Shown here: positions 1-4,060 of the stretch, in pieces
Layout of the letters: each line of letters starts with the position of its first letter
How positions within the stretch are numbered: the stretch's first letter is position 1
DNA from: an uncultured Oscillospiraceae bacterium
Lineage (GTDB): Bacteria; Bacillota; Clostridia; Oscillospirales; Acutalibacteraceae
Assembly (NCBI GenBank): GCA_900552225.1
Contig: URYX01000133.1
Location: forward strand, 1-5,284
Direction of reading: 5' to 3'
Length of the DNA stretch: 5,284 nucleotides
Notes under the pieces: generated by a model
Database searches by the model: none
Seen by the model: the letters and a program-made list of their open reading frames with translations, nothing else
What the model was told of the DNA's origin: nothing
Translations under genes and position numbers: made by a program

Positions 1-15
1 GCAGCCTTTCAGACA

Positions 16-59
16 GCCTGCGAGCGTGTCAAAAACTATGTTTTTTGACACGCTCAGGC
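16..59. repeat. Inverted repeat / hairpin with A5-T6 at the tip
   Basis: Bases 22-35 (GAGCGTGTCAAAAA) are the reverse complement of 42-55, giving 14 uninterrupted pairs around a 6-nt loop. After a 2-nt bulge (20-21), bases 16-19 also pair with 56-59. The T-run lies inside the stem, not after it, so this is not a normal intrinsic terminator on either strand. Its 3' arm overlaps the 5' arm of the next hairpin (54-95) by up to six bases, so the full-length forms cannot coexist. A reading frame open from the left edge ends at the TGA at 46-48 inside this hairpin; whether it is the tail of a real gene cannot be decided from 15 codons. Confidence 0.7.
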
Positions 60-102
60 AGGGCCCGGGTGATCACTCACCCGGGCCCTGCCTGAACTTT
101 TT
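54..102 (+). terminator. Strong intrinsic terminator for a gene left of the window
   Basis: A perfect 19-bp inverted repeat (54-72 with 77-95; the arm reads TCAGGCAGGGCCCGGGTGA) encloses a 4-nt loop and is followed on the plus strand by AC and then five T (98-102). This is a textbook rho-independent terminator for rightward transcription entering from the left. On the minus strand the same stem lies about 40 bp beyond the stop codon of the DUF4364 gene. It has no U-tract in that direction, though the stem may still help end that transcript. Confidence 0.85.
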
Positions 103-134
103 ATTGTGTGCGGGGAAGGATGTCGTAGACGGCA

Positions 135-722
135 TCACATCCGCATGCGCAGCACCGTCTGCCCGTTTTCCTGTGATACGGTGGCGGAGCCGGTCAGCAC
201 CGACACCATCATGCGGTACACGGTCAGCGGGTCATTCAGAAACTGCTCGCGGATGCGCTCGGCCTGCATACGGTCGGCAACGCGCAGCGTGAAGGACATC
301 ATCGGCTGCGGGGAATTGTCGATGGCGCAGGTGACGGCGTAGCCGAGCTCCAGCTTTTCGATGGTGACCCGTGTGTTTTGCTCGTTGCGGGTGCGTGCCA
401 CAAGCTGCAGTGCGGCTCCGAGGGCCTGCTCCCGCAGCGTATAGGGAACCATGGTAAACAGCTGCCGCGCGGCCTGTTCTCCCGATTTCGTCATGGTCAG
501 GCGTCCCTCAGTATCCTCCTTCAGATTGCCGAGACGCACCAGGTCGTCAATGGCGGCGCTGGTTTCAAAGAGGTTGGCGATTTCATAGGAGAAAAGAATC
601 TCCACAATGGCCTCTCGGGGCAGCGGCTCCTTGACTCCGTTCAGCATATAGCAAATCAGTATTTTGATTTCCTGCGTGTCGTACAGCCCGCCGAGACGCA
701 CTCCTTCGGAAAACGCTTCCAT
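135..722 (-). CDS. DUF4364 family protein (winged-helix-like)
   Basis: The predicted protein has 195 residues and resembles the DUF4364 family (PF14277), small proteins of Clostridia with a winged-helix-like N-terminal part and no established function that I know of. Residues about 13-90 read as a helical DNA-binding-type domain: a conserved-looking YDTQEIKILICYML start, a helix pair around 34-66 and a wing-like stretch with LTMTKSGEQAARQL (75-88). Residues 115-195 look like an alpha/beta domain (TRVTIEKLELGYAVTCAI, then SFTLRVADRMQAERIREQF). No membrane segment or signal peptide is visible, so it should be cytosolic. The ATG is preceded by GGGAGG (complement of 731-736) with 8-nt spacing, which fixes the start. 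It is a single-gene unit, divergent from the tRNA. A role as transcription regulator is inference from the fold only. Confidence 0.88.
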   Translation of the reverse strand: MEAFSEGVRLGGLYDTQEIKILICYMLNGVKEPLPREAIVEILFSYEIANLFETSAAIDDLVRLGNLKEDTEGRLTMTKSGEQAARQLFTMVPYTLREQALGAALQLVARTRNEQNTRVTIEKLELGYAVTCAIDNSPQPMMSFTLRVADRMQAERIREQFLNDPLTVYRMMVSVLTGSATVSQENGQTVLRMRM

Positions 723-753
723 AGCCTATACCTCCCTGGATCCGAGTACTTTT

Positions 754-782
754 AGTATACCACAGAAACGGGGCTCTGTACA
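754..782 (-). promoter_or_regulatory. Promoter of the DUF4364 gene
   Basis: Read on the minus strand, TGTACA (777-782) and TATACT (754-759) are separated by exactly 17 bp. The -10 matches consensus at 5 of 6 positions and the -35 at 4 of 6. Transcription would begin near 747, giving a leader of about 25 nt that contains the ribosome binding site at 731-736. Confidence 0.6.
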
Positions 783-860
783 GTCTCTTTCTGCGGTTTT
801 GTGCAGACCGGGTGTAAAATGCCGTGTTTTTTGGGACGGTAAAAAAATATCGGGCAGGAA

Positions 861-889
861 TTGACAAAGACGGGGCGGTATGCTATACT
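861..889 (+). promoter_or_regulatory. Near-consensus extended -10 promoter of tRNA-Thr
   Basis: A perfect TTGACA (861-866) is followed after 17 bp by TATACT (884-889), and a TG dinucleotide at 881-882 makes it an extended -10 (TGcTATACT). The start point should be near 896, about 27 nt before the mature tRNA 5' end. Such a strong constitutive SigA promoter is expected for a stable RNA. Confidence 0.88.
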
Positions 890-922
890 AAAGCACGTTA
901 TATGAGTCGTATAATAAGATAA

Positions 923-998
923 GCTGGTGTAGCTCAGCCGGTAGAGCAGCTGATTTGTAATCAGCAGGTCGGGGGTTCGAATCCGTCCACCAGCTCCA
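923..998 (+). tRNA. tRNA-Thr (anticodon UGU)
   Basis: A complete cloverleaf is visible. The acceptor arm GCTGGTG (923-929) pairs with CACCAGC (988-994), and base 995 is a T discriminator. The D-arm is GCTC...GAGC, and the anticodon stem GCTGA/TCAGC encloses the loop TTTGTAA, with anticodon TGT at 956-958. The T-arm has the usual GGTTCGAATCC core. The 3' CCA is encoded (996-998). Anticodon UGU reads threonine ACA codons and by wobble others of the ACN box. It has its own promoter and a terminator directly after it, so it is a monocistronic tRNA gene. There is no sign of an integrated element at its 3' end. Confidence 0.97.
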
Positions 999-999
999 G

Positions 1000-1046
1000 A
1001 AAAAGGAAACGGCAGTTTTCTCTCAAAAACTGCCGTTTCCTTTTTT
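1000..1046 (+). terminator. Intrinsic terminator of tRNA-Thr
   Basis: Bases 1005-1019 (GGAAACGGCAGTTTT) pair perfectly with 1026-1040 around a 6-nt loop, and the A5 (1000-1004) can extend the stem into the T6 tract (1041-1046). The stem starts two bases after the encoded CCA. Because A-tract and T-tract flank a symmetrical stem, it can also work for leftward transcription. Confidence 0.93.
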
Positions 1047-1108
1047 GCTCTTTGCGTTTTTTCAAATGGTCGGTTCCGGATAAAACGGCAGCCCGATTCC
1101 GCGGAGCG

Positions 1109-1159
1109 CATAAAGCACATCGACCGGCATCCGAATGGTGCCGATCGATGTGTTTTATG
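1109..1159 (-). terminator. Probable terminator of the ECF S-component gene
   Basis: An imperfect inverted repeat pairs 1109-1131 with 1137-1159. The core is CACATCGA...TCGATGTG with CGGC/GCCG nearer the loop. In the minus-strand transcript position 1124/1144 is a G-U wobble and two A-C mismatches remain (1115/1153 and 1130/1138). The 3' side ends in CTTTATG, a short U-rich tail. It lies 13 bp beyond the stop codon of the S-component gene, between two convergent units, so termination is the natural reading. On the plus strand TGTTTTATG follows the core, so it may act both ways. Confidence 0.65.
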
Positions 1160-1171
1160 TATTTACTTTGC

Positions 1172-1696
1172 TTACAGGCGCATCAGGCGGCGGTAGACAC
1201 GGCGCAGCCGGCAGGGATAGCACAGAATCACGCCGGCGACGGCCCCGACAGCGGCCTGCAGAATCTGATAGGGCAGTTTGAGCAGGGCGGTGGCGGGATT
1301 GGCATAGATGAACGCACGGCCGAAGCTGTAGCCGGCCACCATAATGACGGCTCCGACGGCCACGCCGATGATCGCCCCGAACAATCCCTCCCGCTTTTGC
1401 GGCATCAGACGGCGGCAGCACAGGGAAATGATGACAGCCTGCAGCCCGTGGGTGACGAGTGAGACAAACATCGGGGTCGGATAGAACAGAAGATCTCCGA
1501 TGAAGGCGCCGACACCGCCCATCAAAAAGGCCGGAAACGGATCGAGCAGAATGGCGGCTGTGCAGATGACGACATCGTTTAAATACAGGTGACCGCCGGG
1601 TACCGGAAGGCTGAAGGTGGAAAAGGCGATATTGAGCGCCATCAGCATGGCGGTGACGGTCAGCTGCTTGACGGTGAAGGTGCTTTTGACGGACAT
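1172..1696 (-). CDS. ECF transporter S component (substrate-binding membrane subunit)
   Basis: The 174-residue, very hydrophobic protein resembles the S components of energy-coupling factor vitamin transporters (riboflavin/DUF1393-like group). These bind a vitamin or precursor in the membrane and use a shared EcfA-EcfA'-EcfT module, which is not in this window. About six hydrophobic segments are visible (roughly 10-28, 40-58, 59-72, 75-93, 104-122 and 140-160). The N-terminal TVKQLTVTAMLMALNIAFS and the region GGHLYLNDVVICTAAILLDPFPAFLMGGVGAFIGDL are typical of the family; the C-terminus is arginine-rich (164-173), consistent with a cytoplasmic end. The start at 1696 is chosen because AAGGAGGA lies 8 nt before it. 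A start 57 bp further upstream has no SD and sits on the promoter. Substrate unknown: no riboswitch or biosynthesis gene is adjacent. Confidence 0.82.
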   Translation of the reverse strand: MSVKSTFTVKQLTVTAMLMALNIAFSTFSLPVPGGHLYLNDVVICTAAILLDPFPAFLMGGVGAFIGDLLFYPTPMFVSLVTHGLQAVIISLCCRRLMPQKREGLFGAIIGVAVGAVIMVAGYSFGRAFIYANPATALLKLPYQILQAAVGAVAGVILCYPCRLRRVYRRLMRL

Positions 1697-1703
1697 GAGA
1701 AAC

Positions 1704-1711
1704 TCCTCCTT
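1704..1711 (-). promoter_or_regulatory. Ribosome binding site that sets the S-component start
   Basis: The minus strand reads AAGGAGGA here, with GGAGG 8 nt from the ATG at 1694-1696. The in-frame ATG at 1751-1753 has no comparable site, so the shorter protein is preferred. Confidence 0.85.
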
Positions 1712-1751
1712 GGCGGATTGTCCTGATGGATGGTATGACTTTGTTTCCTCC

Positions 1752-1776
1752 ATTATAATGAAATATTATAATGAAA
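1752..1776. repeat. Tandem direct repeat over the S-component promoter
   Basis: The 12-mer ATTATAATGAAA occurs at 1752-1763 and again at 1765-1776, 13 bp from start to start. On the minus strand each copy reads TTTCATTATAAT and so contains a perfect TATAAT box. This gives two potential -10 elements and could also be a tandem protein-binding site. Confidence 0.7.
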
Positions 1777-1792
1777 ACTGAATCTATGAAAA
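1765..1792 (-). promoter_or_regulatory. Likely promoter of the ECF S-component gene
   Basis: On the minus strand TTTTCA (1787-1792, 4 of 6 matches) and a perfect TATAAT (1765-1770) are separated by 16 bp. The second TATAAT at 1752-1757 has no acceptable -35. Transcription from the first would start near 1758 and leave a leader of about 60 nt, too short for the known vitamin riboswitches. Confidence 0.55.
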
Positions 1793-1847
1793 CACTCAGA
1801 AAACGAAAATTTTATAAGACCAGTCGGGGCGAAAGAACACCTGTTTT

Positions 1848-1863
1848 CCGTCGGCTCCGACGG
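1848..1863. repeat. Short perfect inverted repeat upstream of the muramidase promoter
   Basis: CCGTCGG (1848-1854) and CCGACGG (1857-1863) are exact reverse complements with a 2-bp centre. The site ends 22 bp before the -35 box at 1886 in the divergent intergenic region 1697-1981. It could be an operator, or simply GC-rich sequence. Confidence 0.45.
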
Positions 1864-1885
1864 CGGCGCAGCGCAGAGAGAGGCT

Positions 1886-1914
1886 TTGACAAAATCCGAC
1901 AAAGCTGTTATACT
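1886..1914 (+). promoter_or_regulatory. Strong promoter of the muramidase-HD operon
   Basis: A perfect TTGACA (1886-1891) and TATACT (1909-1914) are separated by exactly 17 bp, with an extended -10 TG at 1906-1907. The predicted start point is near 1921, about 60 nt before the chosen ATG. This is the same architecture as the tRNA promoter in this window, suggesting constitutive SigA expression. Confidence 0.88.
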
Positions 1915-1967
1915 TAGAGCGGAGAACCGTTCCGGCGAACATCCGGGACGGCATTTTGCCGGAAATC

Positions 1968-1973
1968 AAGGAG
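1968..1973 (+). promoter_or_regulatory. Ribosome binding site that sets the muramidase start
   Basis: AAGGAG is followed by an 8-nt spacer and the ATG at 1982. Starts further upstream in the same frame fall within or before the promoter, so they cannot be used from this transcript. Confidence 0.85.
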
Positions 1974-1981
1974 AACCTATT

Positions 1982-3013
1982 ATGGAGACAATGGAAACTG
2001 TCCGCGCCGCCGAACCGACGGCCCCGACTCCGCCCACAGCCCCATCGGCGCCGTCCGGTCGTCCGCCGCGCCGCCCGTGTAACCGCTGGATGCTGATTCC
2101 GGCGGTGCTGCTGTGCCTGCTGCTGACGGCAGCCGGGGTATGGGCCGGGAGGGAGAGCACGCGCCGGTATCCGCTGACTGCCGCAGAGGCGCAGCCGACG
2201 GGGACGACGACTGCGCCGAGTCTGTTTGATCCCGACTACCGTCTGCTGTATCCCGACCTGCAGGTGATTGACGACCCCGATCTGGGGGTGATCTGGATCC
2301 GGCGGCAGACGGCGCTGCGGGAAAATACGCTGGCGGCGGAGGCGTTTACGGAGAAGGACGGCGTGCCGTATTACGAAAAGGACGGTGTCCGCTCCGGCCT
2401 CGGAGTGGATGTCTCCGAGCATCAGGGAGAGGTCGATTGGGAAAAGGTACGCGCGTCCGGTGTGGAATTTGCTATGGTGCGCGTCGGCTACCGCGGCTAC
2501 GGCTACGGTGCACTGCATGAGGACTCCTATTTCCGGGCGAACATCCGTGGGGCCCAGGCGGCGGGTCTCCGCGTGGGAGCCTATTTCTTTTCACAGGCGG
2601 TGACCCCCGCGGAGGCGCGCGAGGAGGCGGATTTCGCCGCCAATCTGCTGCACGGGTATACGCTGGATCTGCCGCTTGCCATGGACTGGGAGGCCATTAC
2701 GCAGGATTCCGCCCGCACGGATGAGGTGGAGGCGGAGGCCCTGACGGCGCTGTGCCGCGCCTTCTGTGAGCAGACGGAGAAAAACGGATACCCCCCGATG
2801 CTGTACATGTATAAGACGCTGGCCTATCGGCGTCTGACGCTCGGAGATTTTCCCGATGTGCCGTTCTGGATTGCGGAGCTGCAGGATACACCGAGCTTCT
2901 TTTACCGCTTTTCTCTGTGGCAGTACAGCTACGAGGGGCACGTGGACGGCATTGACGGCTTTGTGGATATGAACCTCGGCTTTTTCGGAGCCGACGGAGA
3001 GCTTATACGGTAG
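1982..3013 (+). CDS. Membrane-anchored GH25 muramidase (lysozyme)
   Basis: The 343-residue protein has a cytosolic, Pro/Ala/Thr-rich tail (1-35), one membrane segment (36-56, WMLIPAVLLCLLLTAAGVWAG), an extracellular linker (57-138) and a GH25 domain from about 139 to the end. GH25 enzymes cut the beta-1,4 bond between N-acetylmuramic acid and N-acetylglucosamine in peptidoglycan. Family marks seen: GVDVSEHQGEVDW (141-153, with Asp143), AMVRVGYRGY (164-173), GAYFFSQA (199-206), the catalytic-type MDWEA with Asp235 and Glu237, FWIAEL (295-300) and LWQYS (312-316). No signal-peptidase site is obvious, so it is probably a type II anchored enzyme acting in the wall. No cell-wall-binding repeats are present. 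The HD-domain gene follows after 22 bp. A role in growth or remodelling rather than defence is inference from the anchor and promoter. Confidence 0.92.
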   Translation: METMETVRAAEPTAPTPPTAPSAPSGRPPRRPCNRWMLIPAVLLCLLLTAAGVWAGRESTRRYPLTAAEAQPTGTTTAPSLFDPDYRLLYPDLQVIDDPDLGVIWIRRQTALRENTLAAEAFTEKDGVPYYEKDGVRSGLGVDVSEHQGEVDWEKVRASGVEFAMVRVGYRGYGYGALHEDSYFRANIRGAQAAGLRVGAYFFSQAVTPAEAREEADFAANLLHGYTLDLPLAMDWEAITQDSARTDEVEAEALTALCRAFCEQTEKNGYPPMLYMYKTLAYRRLTLGDFPDVPFWIAELQDTPSFFYRFSLWQYSYEGHVDGIDGFVDMNLGFFGADGELIR

Positions 3014-3035
3014 AGAGACAAAGGAGAGAGAAATC

Positions 3036-3629
3036 ATGCATACCAGCACATTGACCCGCGAGGAGGCGCTGGCGCTGCTGCGGCAGTACAACCGGGAGCC
3101 GTTTCACCTGCGCCATGCATTTACGGTGGAAGATGTGATGCGTTATTTTGCCCGCACGCTCGGCTATGCGGATGAGGAGGAATACTGGGGGCAGGTGGGG
3201 CTGCTGCACGATATTGATTTTGAGCAGTATCCGGAGCAGCACTGCCAAAAGGCACCGGAGCTGCTGGCCGGGGGAGGCGTCGGTGAGGATATGATCCATG
3301 CGGTATGCTCGCACGGCTACGGGATTTGCTGCGATGCGGAGCCGGAGCACGAGATGGAGAAGGTGCTGTTTGCCGTGGACGAGCTGACCGGCCTGATCTG
3401 GTCGGCGGTGCTGATGCGACCCTCCAAAAGTGTGGCCGATCTGGAGCTTCCCAGTCTGAAAAAGAAGTTTAAGGACAAAAAATTTGCGGCCGGCTGCTCC
3501 CGCGAGGTGATCCGTACCGGGGCGGAGCGCCTGGGCTGGGAGCTGGATACTTTGATGGAGCGGACCATTGCGGCCATGCGCGAGGGAGAGGCCTGCGTCG
3601 CAGAGGAAATGCGCCTCTGCGGGGAGTAA
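3036..3629 (+). CDS. HD-domain protein, putative phosphohydrolase
   Basis: The 197-residue cytosolic protein carries an HD-superfamily metal site: His27 (HLRHAFTVEDVM), His58-Asp59 (VGLLHDIDFEQYP), His93 (IHAVCSHGYG) and Asp115 (FAVDELTGLI) are the likely ligands. HD proteins usually hydrolyse phosphate esters of nucleotides or related compounds; the substrate of this compact subgroup is unknown to me. A lysine-rich segment (KSVADLELPSLKKKFKDKKFAAGCSREVI, split by residue about 140) follows the domain and resembles other clostridial members. The ATG has AAGGAG at 3021-3026 with a 9-nt spacer. It starts 22 bp after the muramidase stop, with no terminator between, so the two are probably one operon. 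I see no sign of truncation. A GGDEF, RelA or nucleotidyltransferase partner domain is absent. Confidence 0.88.
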   Translation: MHTSTLTREEALALLRQYNREPFHLRHAFTVEDVMRYFARTLGYADEEEYWGQVGLLHDIDFEQYPEQHCQKAPELLAGGGVGEDMIHAVCSHGYGICCDAEPEHEMEKVLFAVDELTGLIWSAVLMRPSKSVADLELPSLKKKFKDKKFAAGCSREVIRTGAERLGWELDTLMERTIAAMREGEACVAEEMRLCGE

Positions 3630-3668
3630 GCAATTTTTCGGAATCCGTGCCCGCGGCCGGAGCTTTTT

Positions 3669-3724
3669 GACAGTCGGGGAGCCTGTCGGGCGAGTCATAC
3701 GGCCCGGCGGGCTCTCCGACTGTC
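3669..3724. repeat. Long hairpin after the HD gene, no U-tract
   Basis: Bases 3669-3691 pair with 3702-3724 without a mismatch in the plus-strand RNA; three of the 23 pairs are G-U (3678/3715, 3684/3709 and 3686/3707). The loop is 10 nt. Five T precede the stem (3664-3668) but none follow it, so it is not a canonical intrinsic terminator, though it lies 40 bp beyond the end of the HD gene, where one would be expected. On the minus strand the G-U pairs become A-C mismatches, so the RNA fold favours the plus strand. Confidence 0.7.
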
Positions 3725-3967
3725 TAAGCGGGAACGGCGCGAAAAAACACTTTGTCTGAATTTGTGCCGAAAAAGCGGAAAGCGCCGGATACGCTGTCGG
3801 AAATGCGACGGAAAACCGGCGGGTATGCGGAAGCCTGTGCGGAGTGGATGGAGGAAGAAAGACGGGAAAAGCGGTGGTATAGCTGCCGAAAACGGGGAAA
3901 TACACGGATTTGGTATCGGCTCCGGAGCAGAGATAATTACAGCAAAGTAGGACAACACAAACAGCAA

Positions 3968-3985
3968 AGAATACCATTGTATTCT
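3968..3985. promoter_or_regulatory. Palindrome over the AraC-gene promoter, possible operator
   Basis: AGAATAC-CATT-GTATTCT is a perfect 7-bp inverted repeat with a 4-bp centre. It overlaps the candidate -35 box. Its right half also forms part of a second inverted repeat, ATTGTATT (3976-3983) with AATACAAT (4003-4010), so the AATAC/GTATT word occurs three times in 38 bp. An operator is inference. Confidence 0.5.
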
Positions 3986-4005
3986 GCGGGGGAGTGATGT
4001 ACAAT
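3977..4005 (+). promoter_or_regulatory. Candidate promoter of the AraC-family gene
   Basis: TTGTAT (3977-3982, 3 of 6 matches) and TACAAT (4000-4005, 5 of 6) are separated by 17 bp. A second TACAAT lies at 4005-4010. The weak -35 inside inverted repeats suggests a regulated promoter. A weaker alternative is TTGGTA (3910-3915) with GATAAT (3932-3937), 16 bp apart. Confidence 0.45.
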
Positions 4006-4060
4006 ACAATCGAAAGACAGGCGGAAGACCTCGGCGTTCGGGGAGGCGGAGGGAGAGCTC

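Larger units (their letters stand above)
3630..4060. other. 431-bp intergenic region without a convincing gene
   Basis: Its left part holds a 23-bp hairpin (3669-3724). The middle (about 3765-3900) is purine-rich on the plus strand, with repeated CGGAAA/CGAAAA words and a nested hairpin at 3783-3821 (CGCCGG/CCGGCG outside, CTGTCG/CGACGG inside). The right part holds overlapping inverted repeats and a promoter candidate (3968-4010), then the AraC leader. An 81-codon plus-strand frame (3752-3997) begins with TTG, lacks an SD and runs into the promoter, so I do not call it. Confidence 0.7.

Noticed and set aside
1..48. Tail of an upstream gene ending at TGA 46-48
   Set aside because: Only 15 codons are visible, there is no recognisable sequence, and the stop is inside a hairpin. 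It cannot be distinguished from non-coding sequence.
26..292. Plus-strand frame running through both left-end hairpins
   Set aside because: It is interrupted functionally by a strong terminator, lacks a ribosome binding site and overlaps the DUF4364 gene in antisense.
910..915. Second TATAAT box just upstream of the tRNA
   Set aside because: No -35 element at a suitable distance; it lies downstream of the near-consensus promoter and is better seen as part of the leader.
752..1120. Minus-strand open frame of 122 codons containing RIRTPDLLITNQLLYRLSY
   Set aside because: This peptide is the antisense translation of tRNA-Thr, a well-known false gene. The frame also crosses the tRNA terminator and both promoters.
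1697..1764. Riboswitch in front of the ECF S-component gene
   Set aside because: The predicted leader is only about 60 nt and shows no FMN, TPP, cobalamin or other known aptamer core.
1886..1981. Longer N-terminus for the muramidase (32 extra residues)
   Set aside because: Its start codon is the -35 box itself, upstream of the predicted transcription start, while a good SD precedes the ATG at 1982.
1796..2518. Minus-strand open frame of 240 codons opposite the muramidase 5' part
   Set aside because: Arginine-rich low-complexity translation antisense to the GH25 gene, crossing its promoter, with no family resemblance.
3752..3997. Plus-strand 81-codon frame, basic product MSEFVPKKRKAPDTLSEM...
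   Set aside because: TTG start without a ribosome binding site, no recognisable domain, and the stop lies inside the AraC promoter. The purine-rich base composition explains the Lys/Arg/Glu content. A conserved homologue would change this view.
3003..4004. Minus-strand open frame of 333 codons opposite the HD gene
   Set aside because: It is antisense to a well-supported gene with clear HD motifs. It shows no recognisable domain and no ribosome binding site, and its start lies in the AraC promoter region.
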